The position numbers were made by a program, and so were the translations under genes. The notes beneath the pieces were generated by a model. It saw only the letters and a program-made list of their open reading frames with translations. It had not been told where the DNA came from and made no database searches. From Lachnospiraceae bacterium (lineage in GTDB: Bacteria; Bacillota; Clostridia; Lachnospirales; Lachnospiraceae), in contig SFNX01000124.1 in assembly GCA_004552595.1 (NCBI GenBank), positions 1 to 7,612 of the forward strand: DNA of 7,612 bases. Direction: 5' to 3'. This document shows positions 1-5,274 of the stretch, piece by piece. The stretch's first letter is position 1. Each line of letters starts with the position of its first letter.

Positions 1-1
1 A

Positions 2-595
2 CGATTACAAAATATAAAAGAATTTAGAGAGAAAAGTTCAGCTGCTCCGACAAGAAAATTTGCAGAAAAGCCTTATTTATTCTTTTCTACACCTCAAACT
101 GATGAAACTTATATGATTATACCAAGAGTTTCGTCTGAGAGAAGAAGATATATTCCAATTGGATTTATGACTCCTGATGTAATAGCAAGTGATGCGTGTT
201 CTATTATATGTGGAGCAGAAATATATCATTTTGGAGTATTAACATCTAATGTACATATGGCGTGGATGAGAACGGTTGCAGGAAGATTAAAAAGCGATTA
301 CAGATATTCTGGCGGTATTGTATATAATAATTTCCCTTGGCCAGAGCCTACAGATGAACAAAAGACAGTTATAGAACAAACGGCTCAAGCTATATTGGAT
401 GCAAGAGCATTATATCCAGAAAGTAGTTTGGCTGATTTGTATGATGAATTAACAATGCCAATTGAACTACGTAAAGCACATCAGGCTAATGATAGAGCTG
501 TAATGAAAGCATATGGATTCCCTATAAAAGATTTTACAGAGGAAGACTGTGTGGCTGAGTTAATGAAGATGTATCAGAAATTGGTAGAGAAATAA
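2..595 (+). CDS. MmeI/YeeA-type class I SAM-dependent DNA methyltransferase, C-terminal part (5' end outside window)
   Basis: The frame is open from the first complete codon to TAA 593-595, giving the last 197 residues of a much longer protein; no start lies in the window. From memory of the family, the visible part matches the end of MmeI/YeeA-like adenine-specific methyltransferases: first the target recognition domain, with the block SSAAPTRKFAEKPYLFF (about residues 12-28 of the fragment) and PRVSSERRRYIPIGFM, then the MmeI C-terminal helical domain with LYDELTMPIELRKAHQAND and CVAELMKMYQKL. The target recognition domain reads the DNA site. The catalytic NPPY motif and SAM-binding motif, and any nuclease domain, would lie upstream, so I cannot tell a pure methyltransferase from a fused restriction-modification enzyme. 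It starts a rightward cluster with the small ORFs to about 1370 and is likely part of a modification or phage-defence locus. The family call is strong; the target sequence is unknown. Confidence 0.88.
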   Translation, partial: RLQNIKEFREKSSAAPTRKFAEKPYLFFSTPQTDETYMIIPRVSSERRRYIPIGFMTPDVIASDACSIICGAEIYHFGVLTSNVHMAWMRTVAGRLKSDYRYSGGIVYNNFPWPEPTDEQKTVIEQTAQAILDARALYPESSLADLYDELTMPIELRKAHQANDRAVMKAYGFPIKDFTEEDCVAELMKMYQKLVEK

Positions 596-706
596 TGAAA
601 GAACAAGACAAAAGAGCTGTAGAAGGTATGGCTAGATGTGGAAAATGCAGATACAATCATCAGTTGGTGGGATGATATAAAGAACATATTCAATAAAAAT
701 AATTAA
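595..706 (+). pseudogene. Small ORF (~36 aa) probably split by a one-base insertion
   Basis: The ATG at 595-597 overlaps the methyltransferase stop (TAATG), a typical translationally coupled arrangement. As it stands the frame gives only 26 residues (MKEQDKRAVEGMARCGKC...) and stops at TGA 673-675. The reading frame one base over is open from just after 620 to TAA 704-706 and encodes a protein-like tail, VENADTIISWWDDIKNIF. Skipping one base near 637 joins the two halves into a single 36-aa protein without residual frame conflict. I do not recognise the family. The alternatives are an intact 26-aa peptide or non-coding sequence. That the two halves fit together is an inference. Confidence 0.35.
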
Positions 707-726
707 ACTGAGAGGAAATGTAGTAA

Positions 727-1218
727 ATGGAATTTACACTTGAAGAATTAAAAAGAATATATGAGTTTGCTAATTGGGGTGTTCAGAAAAAAGGTTTAAC
801 TAATAAGGATTTTCGTTCTGCAACTGAAAAACTTAGAATATTGCTGGAAGAGGACATTATAGAAACTGATAATAGTGCTACAAGCAACGTGAAAGCAAAG
901 GATAATAAATCAGAAATAATAAAAGTGGGTTCTGTAGTTACTATACGAGATGTTAAAAATAACGAATCCCTTACACTAAAGATAATTGAACAGTCGAAGA
1001 AAACTCATTATTTAGGATATAAATTTAATCGACGTGGTGTATATGTCCAGCTTTCAGAACAGGTACTTGAAGAAGGGGGAGATGGCGAAAGTACAGTAAG
1101 CACACAGTCTTTAATGGGAAAAGCACTGTTAGGTCATATAATAGGAGATTTTATTTCATATAAAAACAATGACGGTGATAAAGAACGATACGAAATCCTC
1201 AATATAGTGAACGAATAA
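727..1218 (+). CDS. Protein with GreA/GreB C-terminal-like (FKBP-fold) domain
   Basis: This is a 163-aa soluble protein. Residues 1-45 look helical (FTLEELKRIYEFANWG...), 46-62 are a polar, poorly conserved linker, and 63-160 resemble the C-terminal domain of transcript-cleavage factors GreA/GreB: IKVGSVVTIRDV (65-76), STQSLMGKALLGHIIGDFI (125-143) and ERYEILNI (153-160). That domain normally docks at the RNA polymerase secondary channel rim. The GreA N-terminal coiled coil with its acidic catalytic tip is absent, so RNA-cleavage stimulation is unlikely. There is an insertion of roughly 30 residues (about 87-122) in the middle of the domain relative to my memory of GreA. The start is the ATG preceded by AGAGGAA at 711-717. 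It lies downstream of the methyltransferase on the same strand and upstream of another small ORF, so it is probably an accessory gene of that locus. The function is unknown; the domain call is moderately sure. Confidence 0.75.
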   Translation: MEFTLEELKRIYEFANWGVQKKGLTNKDFRSATEKLRILLEEDIIETDNSATSNVKAKDNKSEIIKVGSVVTIRDVKNNESLTLKIIEQSKKTHYLGYKFNRRGVYVQLSEQVLEEGGDGESTVSTQSLMGKALLGHIIGDFISYKNNDGDKERYEILNIVNE

Positions 1219-1238
1219 AAACGAGGAGACAAATAACA

Positions 1239-1370
1239 ATGAAAAATGCAGAGAAAGTTATAGATGCAATTAATTCATATGTCAGAGATAATGGTACAGG
1301 TAAAATTGTATCTCGTGAAGAGTTTTATGAAATTGTATTAGCAAAATATCCTGAGGTTAATAGAATATGA
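1239..1370 (+). CDS. 43-aa ORF, probably the truncated N-terminus of a larger winged-helix-like protein
   Basis: ATG 1239 has a good ribosome binding site (GAGGAGA at 1223-1229, about 10 bases upstream) and lies 20 bases after the previous stop, so it belongs to the same transcript. It encodes MKNAEKVIDAINSYVRDNG then a segment SREEFYEIVLAKYPEVNRI before TGA 1368-1370. The charged helices and the pattern of a helix, GxGKIVSREEF and a following helix ending in KYPEVNR resemble the start of longer proteins that continue with a second DNA-binding-like segment in restriction-modification neighbourhoods. That match is from memory and unverified. The abrupt end in mid-motif suggests truncation at the island edge. 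The alternative is a genuine micro-protein. Confidence 0.5.
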   Translation: MKNAEKVIDAINSYVRDNGTGKIVSREEFYEIVLAKYPEVNRI

Positions 1371-1475
1371 AATAATGAGTAAGAGTAATAGCTTCGGTGC
1401 TTATCTCCTTATATATAGTATAGTTTTGGTCTTTTGATTACTCTATTGATTACTTTTGATTTTAAGCAAAAATAA
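1371..1475. other. AT-rich non-coding stretch with short repeats between island and tRNA-Trp
   Basis: I see no credible ORF here. The stretch contains two copies of TTGATTACT (1434-1442, 1446-1454) followed by a partial copy TTGATTTT (1456-1463). AGAGTAAT at 1382-1389 is the inverse of ATTACTCT at 1437-1444. No terminator with a T-tract is visible for rightward transcription leaving the island genes. Repeated short motifs near a tRNA can be recombinase arm sites, but nothing else here supports that. Confidence 0.4.
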
Positions 1476-1517
1476 AAAGTGCTGAAAGCCTTGATTTTAC
1501 GGCATTTCCAGCACTTT
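1476..1517 (-). terminator. Intrinsic terminator of tRNA-Trp
   Basis: AAAGTGCTG at 1476-1484 pairs with CAGCACTTT at 1509-1517. The stem continues inwards with AAA/TTT and GCC/GGC around one bulge. Read leftwards, the stem is followed by a T-rich run (TTTTTATTTTT). Read rightwards there is no T-tract, so it serves the leftward tRNA transcript, ending six bases from the mature tRNA 3' end at 1523. Confidence 0.85.
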
Positions 1518-1522
1518 GTTAG

Positions 1523-1593
1523 CAGGGGATGAGAGAATCGAACTCCCACCAAAGGTTTTGGAGACCCCTATCATACCATTTGACCAATCCCCT
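1523..1593 (-). tRNA. tRNA-Trp (anticodon CCA)
   Basis: The minus strand folds as a 71-base cloverleaf. The acceptor AGGGGAT pairs with ATCCCCT. The D arm is GTCA/TGAT with loop AATGGTA. The anticodon loop CTCCAAA carries CCA. The T arm is GGGAG/CTCTC with loop TTCGATT, and the discriminator is G. AGGGG...CCCCTG with discriminator G fits bacterial tRNA-Trp. The anticodon stem GGGGT/ACCTT has two adjacent G-U pairs at its outer end, which is slightly weak. The 3' CCA is not encoded (CTA follows). Its 3' end points at the island. Confidence 0.93.
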
Positions 1594-1620
1594 GTTTCAT
1601 TGAAAACACAATGATTATCG

Positions 1621-1634
1621 GTGACAAAAGTCAC
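1621..1634. repeat. Perfect 5-bp inverted repeat GTGAC-AAAA-GTCAC
   Basis: GTGAC and GTCAC flank four A residues. The palindrome lies exactly where the leftward tRNA-Trp transcript is predicted to begin, so it could be an operator, a processing signal in the tRNA leader, or chance. Confidence 0.45.
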
Positions 1635-1640
1635 TATGTA

Positions 1641-1669
1641 TTTATAGCACATGAAAAGGTTATAGTCAA
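1641..1669 (-). promoter_or_regulatory. Promoter of tRNA-Trp
   Basis: On the minus strand a TTGACT -35 box (1664-1669) is followed after 17 bases by TATAAA (1641-1646). The predicted start is near 1634, giving a precursor leader of about 40 bases before the tRNA. Confidence 0.8.
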
Positions 1670-1678
1670 CAAAAATTA

Positions 1679-1707
1679 TTGACTAAATGTATCTTCTGTG
1701 ATAAGAT
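1679..1707 (+). promoter_or_regulatory. Promoter of tRNA-Arg
   Basis: TTGACT at 1679-1684, a spacer of 17 bases, and TAAGAT at 1702-1707 form a good sigma-A type promoter. Transcription should begin near 1714, about 40 bases before the tRNA. It is back to back with the tRNA-Trp promoter: the two -35 boxes share the TTGACT sequence on opposite strands and are only nine bases apart. Confidence 0.78.
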
Positions 1708-1753
1708 ATTCTGCGTTGCGAAGAGAATATTTTCTTTCGATTTGCACATGAAT

Positions 1754-1827
1754 GTGTGCGTAGCTCAGCTGGATAGAGCGTTTGGCTACGGACCAAAAGG
1801 TCGGGGGTTCGAATCCTCTCGCACACG
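1754..1827 (+). tRNA. tRNA-Arg (anticodon ACG)
   Basis: This is a 74-base cloverleaf. The acceptor GTGTGCG pairs with CGCACAC. The D arm is GCTC/GAGC with AGCTGGATA in the loop. The anticodon stem TTTGG/CCAAA holds loop CTACGGA with anticodon ACG, read as ICG after A34 deamination. The T arm contains GGTTCGAATCC, and the discriminator is G. The 3' CCA is not encoded. Confidence 0.96.
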
Positions 1828-1840
1828 CTGAAACATAACA

Positions 1841-1865
1841 AGAACCAGGCGGAAGGCCTGGTTCT
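1841..1865. terminator. Bidirectional terminator between tRNA-Arg and the convergent membrane-protein gene
   Basis: AGAACCAGGC (1841-1850) pairs perfectly with GCCTGGTTCT (1856-1865) around a five-base loop. Rightwards it is followed by TTTGTTATAT, ending the tRNA-Arg transcript 14 bases after the tRNA. Leftwards it is followed by TGTTATGTTT, so it probably also ends the opposing gene, which stops at 1881. Confidence 0.88.
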
Positions 1866-1880
1866 TTTGTTATATAAATA

Positions 1881-3466
1881 TTAATCCAGCAAATACAGGG
1901 CGCCGTACTCATTTTCGTACACTTCTGAATACATTGGCATGACGACGTCGTTTATATTTGGAAGGTATGAGGATAAGTCGCCGCCGATGACAATCCATTT
2001 TGGCGGGTCGGTTTTTAGACGCTTAATGATGTTTTGCTCGATTTGATTGTCAAGCGATACGAAGAACTGAAGGTTGATCGTATACGAATAACATGGAAGA
2101 ATGTCATTACACTCAAACCACTGCATGTCCATATTTATTGAATAGACGCTGTCCTTGTCACATTCCGGAATAAGGCTTGCCATTTCGTTAGCCTTGTCTA
2201 CGTATGTCTGGTAGTAAGTATTACCCCTGTCGAATAGTACTGTATTAATCTGATTAGAAGTATGTGAGGCAAAATAGCACAAAAATACAAGGAATGCAGC
2301 TACCGGAATATCGAGTCGCCATGATTTAAGAAGAGTGAGCGGATCGTACAATACAAACATCACAATCGTGGTTAACATAAATATTGGATATGCTGTTGTA
2401 AAATAATAGATAAACGGGTCTCCGAAATGCAGGGTTATCGCAGTGATAAATCCCATTGTAAAAATTGCAACTAATACGAATTCTCTGAATTCTCCACAAA
2501 TTAACTGCTTGCCCGCAAATTCATTCTCAATTTCTACACAAGCATCCACATTGTCTGAATTTTCAACCTGAATTTTATGATTCTTCCCGCTAATCAGCTC
2601 TCTTAATTTAAGAACACCTCTCTTATAATCAACCTGACAAAGTGCAAATATCATTGCGAAGTAGCAGCCTGAAATTTTCAGTTCGTTGTGAATATCGTAT
2701 TTATCGCCCTCAAGCGAACGCTTAAATGCGAACACAAACACGGCATAAAGCATGTCTGTAAGAGTCTTATGATAGTAAAAGTAAATAAATACCGGGGTTA
2801 TAGCAATAAGAACTCCGAACAATGCATATATCAGATATGAAAAAAGCTCGAAAATCCTCTTAGAACGGGTAAAATATATGATTATAGCAATGACAAGCCC
2901 GATTATCGGTGCTCCAACCGTGACCTTGGCAAATAGAATAACACCAAAACAACCACCATCAGGGCACTTCCCTTGATATCCTTAACCGATAGATAGATGG
3001 CCAGAAGATTGAGTGGCAGCATAAATTCTTCAAGAGTATTTCCGCCCCAAAGCGTTGATGCATGAAAGAAAAGGAATAAAGATACAATAACGGTCGTCTT
3101 TTTACATGAAAGAAACAGCCTGCAGGTCTTAATCATAATAATAAGGGTTGCAAATAGCGCCAAAACCTGCATTACGAAAGCACCTGTTCTACCCTTAACA
3201 ATCAGCTGACCTAACGCCTCTATAAAGAAAAAGTAAGGGCCCTTCAAATCAAAGAAATCCCTGTAAGGCACATAACCGTTTAATATCGCGCGTCCTGCCA
3301 TTGTGAAAAACGAGGCATCGCATCCGTACCAGTTCTTATAAAATGGCGACGTCCAGAGTGAAAATACAAGCAGAAATAGAAACGACACTAAAAATACAGC
3401 CATATATTTTATGGCAGAATGGGCTGTTTTGTTGTTGAAAATGTGTTCTTTAATCTGCGATTTCAT
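1881..3466 (-). pseudogene. GT-C type polytopic membrane glycosyltransferase-like protein, split by a one-base deletion
   Basis: From ATG 3466 the frame gives 187 residues, ending at a stop near 2903. The rest of the protein is in the adjacent frame, open from about 2982 to TAA 1881-1883. Adding one base near 2953-2957 joins MKSQ...GSALMV (residue 171) to GCFGVILFAKVTVGAP... and gives one 528-aa protein. A transmembrane helix at about 20-38 is followed by an outer loop with D50 (CDASFF) and PYRDFFDLKGP (67-77), the pattern of ArnT/PMT-like GT-C enzymes that take sugar from a polyprenyl-phosphate donor; D50 would be the expected catalytic acid. Around ten hydrophobic segments follow, then a soluble tail of about 110 residues. 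The substrate is unknown; cell-envelope or wall-polymer glycosylation is an inference. No clear ribosome binding site precedes ATG 3466. The gene is single and converges on tRNA-Arg. If the missing base is a sequence error, the gene is intact. Confidence 0.82.
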
Positions 3467-3486
3467 ATATAAGTTAATATTCGGTA

Positions 3487-3514
3487 ATTATGTCAACAAA
3501 TGCCGTAAATTCAA
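3487..3514 (-). promoter_or_regulatory. Possible promoter of the glycosyltransferase-like gene
   Basis: On the minus strand TTGAAT (3509-3514) and CATAAT (3487-3492) are separated by 16 bases. This predicts a start near 3480 and a leader of only about 14 bases with no Shine-Dalgarno. A consensus TTGACA overlaps it at 3491-3496 but has only a poor -10 (TTATAT, 3467-3472), which would place the transcript start inside the coding region. Confidence 0.35.
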
Positions 3515-3545
3515 TGGTTTGACGCATTCATCGGTGCCGTTTTTC

Positions 3546-3574
3546 TTGATAATACTACCTCTATAGATTATAAT
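3546..3574 (+). promoter_or_regulatory. Sigma-A type promoter for the hypothetical gene (and possibly hflKC)
   Basis: TTGATA (3546-3551), a spacer of exactly 17 bases and a perfect TATAAT (3569-3574) give a predicted start near 3581. The leader of about 30 bases contains the ribosome binding site AGAGG (3601-3605). No terminator is visible before hflK, so readthrough into hflKC is possible. Confidence 0.85.
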
Positions 3575-3611
3575 AAAAAGAGTGCGTAAAGACAACAAAG
3601 AGAGGTTATAC

Positions 3612-4153
3612 ATGTACGGACAGGAAGAGAATATCAGGGAACAGATAATTGAAGAATACAGAGATGATGTAGTTAAGCTTATTAAGTATCTGCCTTGGCT
3701 TTCTAAGAAATCGGGCAAGGATGTAAGCACAATGTACACGGGCGATGAAGAAAAGCCGCTAATTCCTATCCCGGTTTATGATTCGACACTGCTTGCATTT
3801 ATTAAGGATGCTGAAAAAACAAAGTTTGTCGATAGAAACTATCCGTATGTATATTCACGAAATAACATCAAATCGCATGACGACGAATTAAGACTTATTA
3901 GAAACGCTAAAATCACTGACTTAAAGATTTTTAAGGGAATCTTAAGTAAATACATTCTCGGCGGCAGAACGAAGGCGGCTCTGTGGTCAGAGGGGGTTGA
4001 GGCAGGGATTTACGTTGCATTGCTCGATAATCTTAACAGGCTGTTTTTTTCCAATACTAAAGACGGATCAAAAATGCTTAGATATTAATATCGCTTAATG
4101 AAGCACTTAAGGAATTAGAATTTGATTATTCAAAGAATCATAGTGACTGTTAG
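3612..4153 (+). pseudogene. Conserved hypothetical protein, probably frameshifted near the C-terminus
   Basis: I chose ATG 3612 (MYGQEENIREQ) because AGAGG lies six bases upstream and the predicted transcript starts at about 3581. The in-frame GTG at 3582 would be leaderless. The frame ends at TAA 4086-4088 after 158 residues. Another frame is open beyond it to TAG 4151-4153 and encodes ISLNEALKELEFDYSKN, a helix-like, protein-like tail. One extra T in the TT at 4085-4086 would turn ...KMLRY-stop into ...KMLRYLISLNEALKEL..., a 180-aa protein. It is a soluble alpha/beta-like protein with no signal peptide, with blocks KYLPWLSKKSGK (28-39), PVYDSTLLAFIKD (54-66), FVDRNYPYVYSR (72-83) and DDELRLI (90-96). 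I recall similar uncharacterised proteins in Lachnospiraceae but know no function. The main frame is sure; the tail repair is an inference. Confidence 0.7.
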
Positions 4154-4191
4154 ATGATATTTATATATGAAACCTACGAGGAGGAATTTAC

Positions 4192-5274
4192 ATGGATAAT
4201 GAATTCGAAAGAACCATGAATGACGCTGCTAATGCAGCGAAAGAAGCCTTTTCAAAGCGAAACGGCAAAAAAAATAAAAAATCAGGCAAGCCGGGAAATG
4301 CACCTAAGAAGCTTTTGACAGGTGTTGCAGTAGCTGTTCTTATTTTTGTGGCAGTTCAGGTGATTTTAGGCTCATTTTACACAATTGCAGAAGAAGAGCA
4401 GGCTGTAGTGTGTACATTCGGACAGGCAAGTGCTGTAACTACACCGGGTCTTCATTTTAAAATTCCGTTTGTTCAGACTGTGGATAAGGTCAACACAACA
4501 ATTCAGGGATTTGCAATCGGATATTCTAAAGATGAATACAGTGACGTAAATTATAACGGTTCGAATGGAATTGCAGACGGAATGATGATTACATCTGACT
4601 ACAACTTCATCGAAGTTGACTTCTACCTTGAATACAGGGTTATCGACCCGGTTAAGGCTATGTATGCATCACAGGATCCACAGCTTATTCTTGCAAATGT
4701 TGCCCAGAACTGCATCAGAACTACAATCGGTTCATATGGCGTTGACTCGGTTTTAACAACAGGCAAGAATGAAATTCAGTCTAACATAAAGCAGATGATT
4801 ATTGATAAGATTGACAAGCTCGATATCGGTGTTCAGCTTGTTAACATTACTATTCAGGATGCGGAACCGCCAACGGATACTGTTATTGCGGCATTTAAGT
4901 CTGTAGAGACTGCTAAGCAGGGAAAAGAAACAGCATTAAACAATGCAAATAAATACAGAAACGAGCAGATTCCTAATGCTCAGGCTGAAGCAGACAGAAT
5001 TATTCAGGATGCAGAGGCAGAAAAACAGGCAAGAATTAATGAGGCTAACGGACAGGTTGCAAGATTTAATTCAATGTATGATGAATACACAAAGTATCCG
5101 CTTATAACAAAGCAGAGAATGTTCTACGAGACAATGGAAGACGTTCTTCCCGGTCTTAAGATTGTTATTTCAGGTGGAGAAGGTGGCGATGTAGAGAAGA
5201 TTCTACCACTTGACAGCTTCACTGCCGATGATGACACAACCGATAATACTGATAGCACAAAGGAGGAAGAATAA
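4192..5274 (+). CDS. hflK: HflK, SPFH/band 7 membrane protein
   Basis: The protein has 360 residues and a strong ribosome binding site, AGGAGG (4179-4184), seven bases before ATG. A cytoplasmic lysine-rich N-terminus (20-40) precedes one transmembrane helix (about 41-62). The SPFH/band 7 domain follows, with EEEQAVVCTFGQ (67-78) and TPGLHFKIPFVQTVDKV (84-100). Next come the HflK-type features DAEPPTDTVIAAFKSVETAKQGKE (223-246) and a charged coiled coil (about 245-290), then KYPLITKQRMFYETMEDVLPGLKIVI (301-326). The end is an acidic, threonine/aspartate-rich tail. In E. coli HflK pairs with HflC in a cage around FtsH and modulates membrane protein degradation; most of the domain is outside the cytoplasm. 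hflC follows with no gap. The glycine-rich N-terminus of proteobacterial HflK is replaced by the basic stretch. Identity is sure at family level, and HflK versus HflC is supported by the PP(T/E) motif and gene order. Confidence 0.93.
   Translation: MDNEFERTMNDAANAAKEAFSKRNGKKNKKSGKPGNAPKKLLTGVAVAVLIFVAVQVILGSFYTIAEEEQAVVCTFGQASAVTTPGLHFKIPFVQTVDKVNTTIQGFAIGYSKDEYSDVNYNGSNGIADGMMITSDYNFIEVDFYLEYRVIDPVKAMYASQDPQLILANVAQNCIRTTIGSYGVDSVLTTGKNEIQSNIKQMIIDKIDKLDIGVQLVNITIQDAEPPTDTVIAAFKSVETAKQGKETALNNANKYRNEQIPNAQAEADRIIQDAEAEKQARINEANGQVARFNSMYDEYTKYPLITKQRMFYETMEDVLPGLKIVISGGEGGDVEKILPLDSFTADDDTTDNTDSTKEEE

Noticed and set aside
1676..1912. Minus-strand frame of 78 codons
   Set aside because: It runs antisense through tRNA-Arg and the terminator. 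The ARGFEPPTFWS-type peptide is the well-known false translation of tRNA sequence.
2820..2822. ATG 2822 as the start of an independent 313-aa membrane protein
   Set aside because: The same frame is open and protein-like upstream to about 2982, and continues the GT-C protein encoded in the preceding frame. It is the internal part of a split gene.
3582..3611. GTG 3582 as the start of the hypothetical protein
   Set aside because: It coincides with the predicted transcription start and has no ribosome binding site; ATG 3612 with AGAGG six bases upstream is better.
3488..3739. Minus-strand frame of 83 codons
   Set aside because: It overlaps the TTGATA/TATAAT promoter and the start of the hypothetical gene antisense, and has no ribosome binding site or protein-like pattern.
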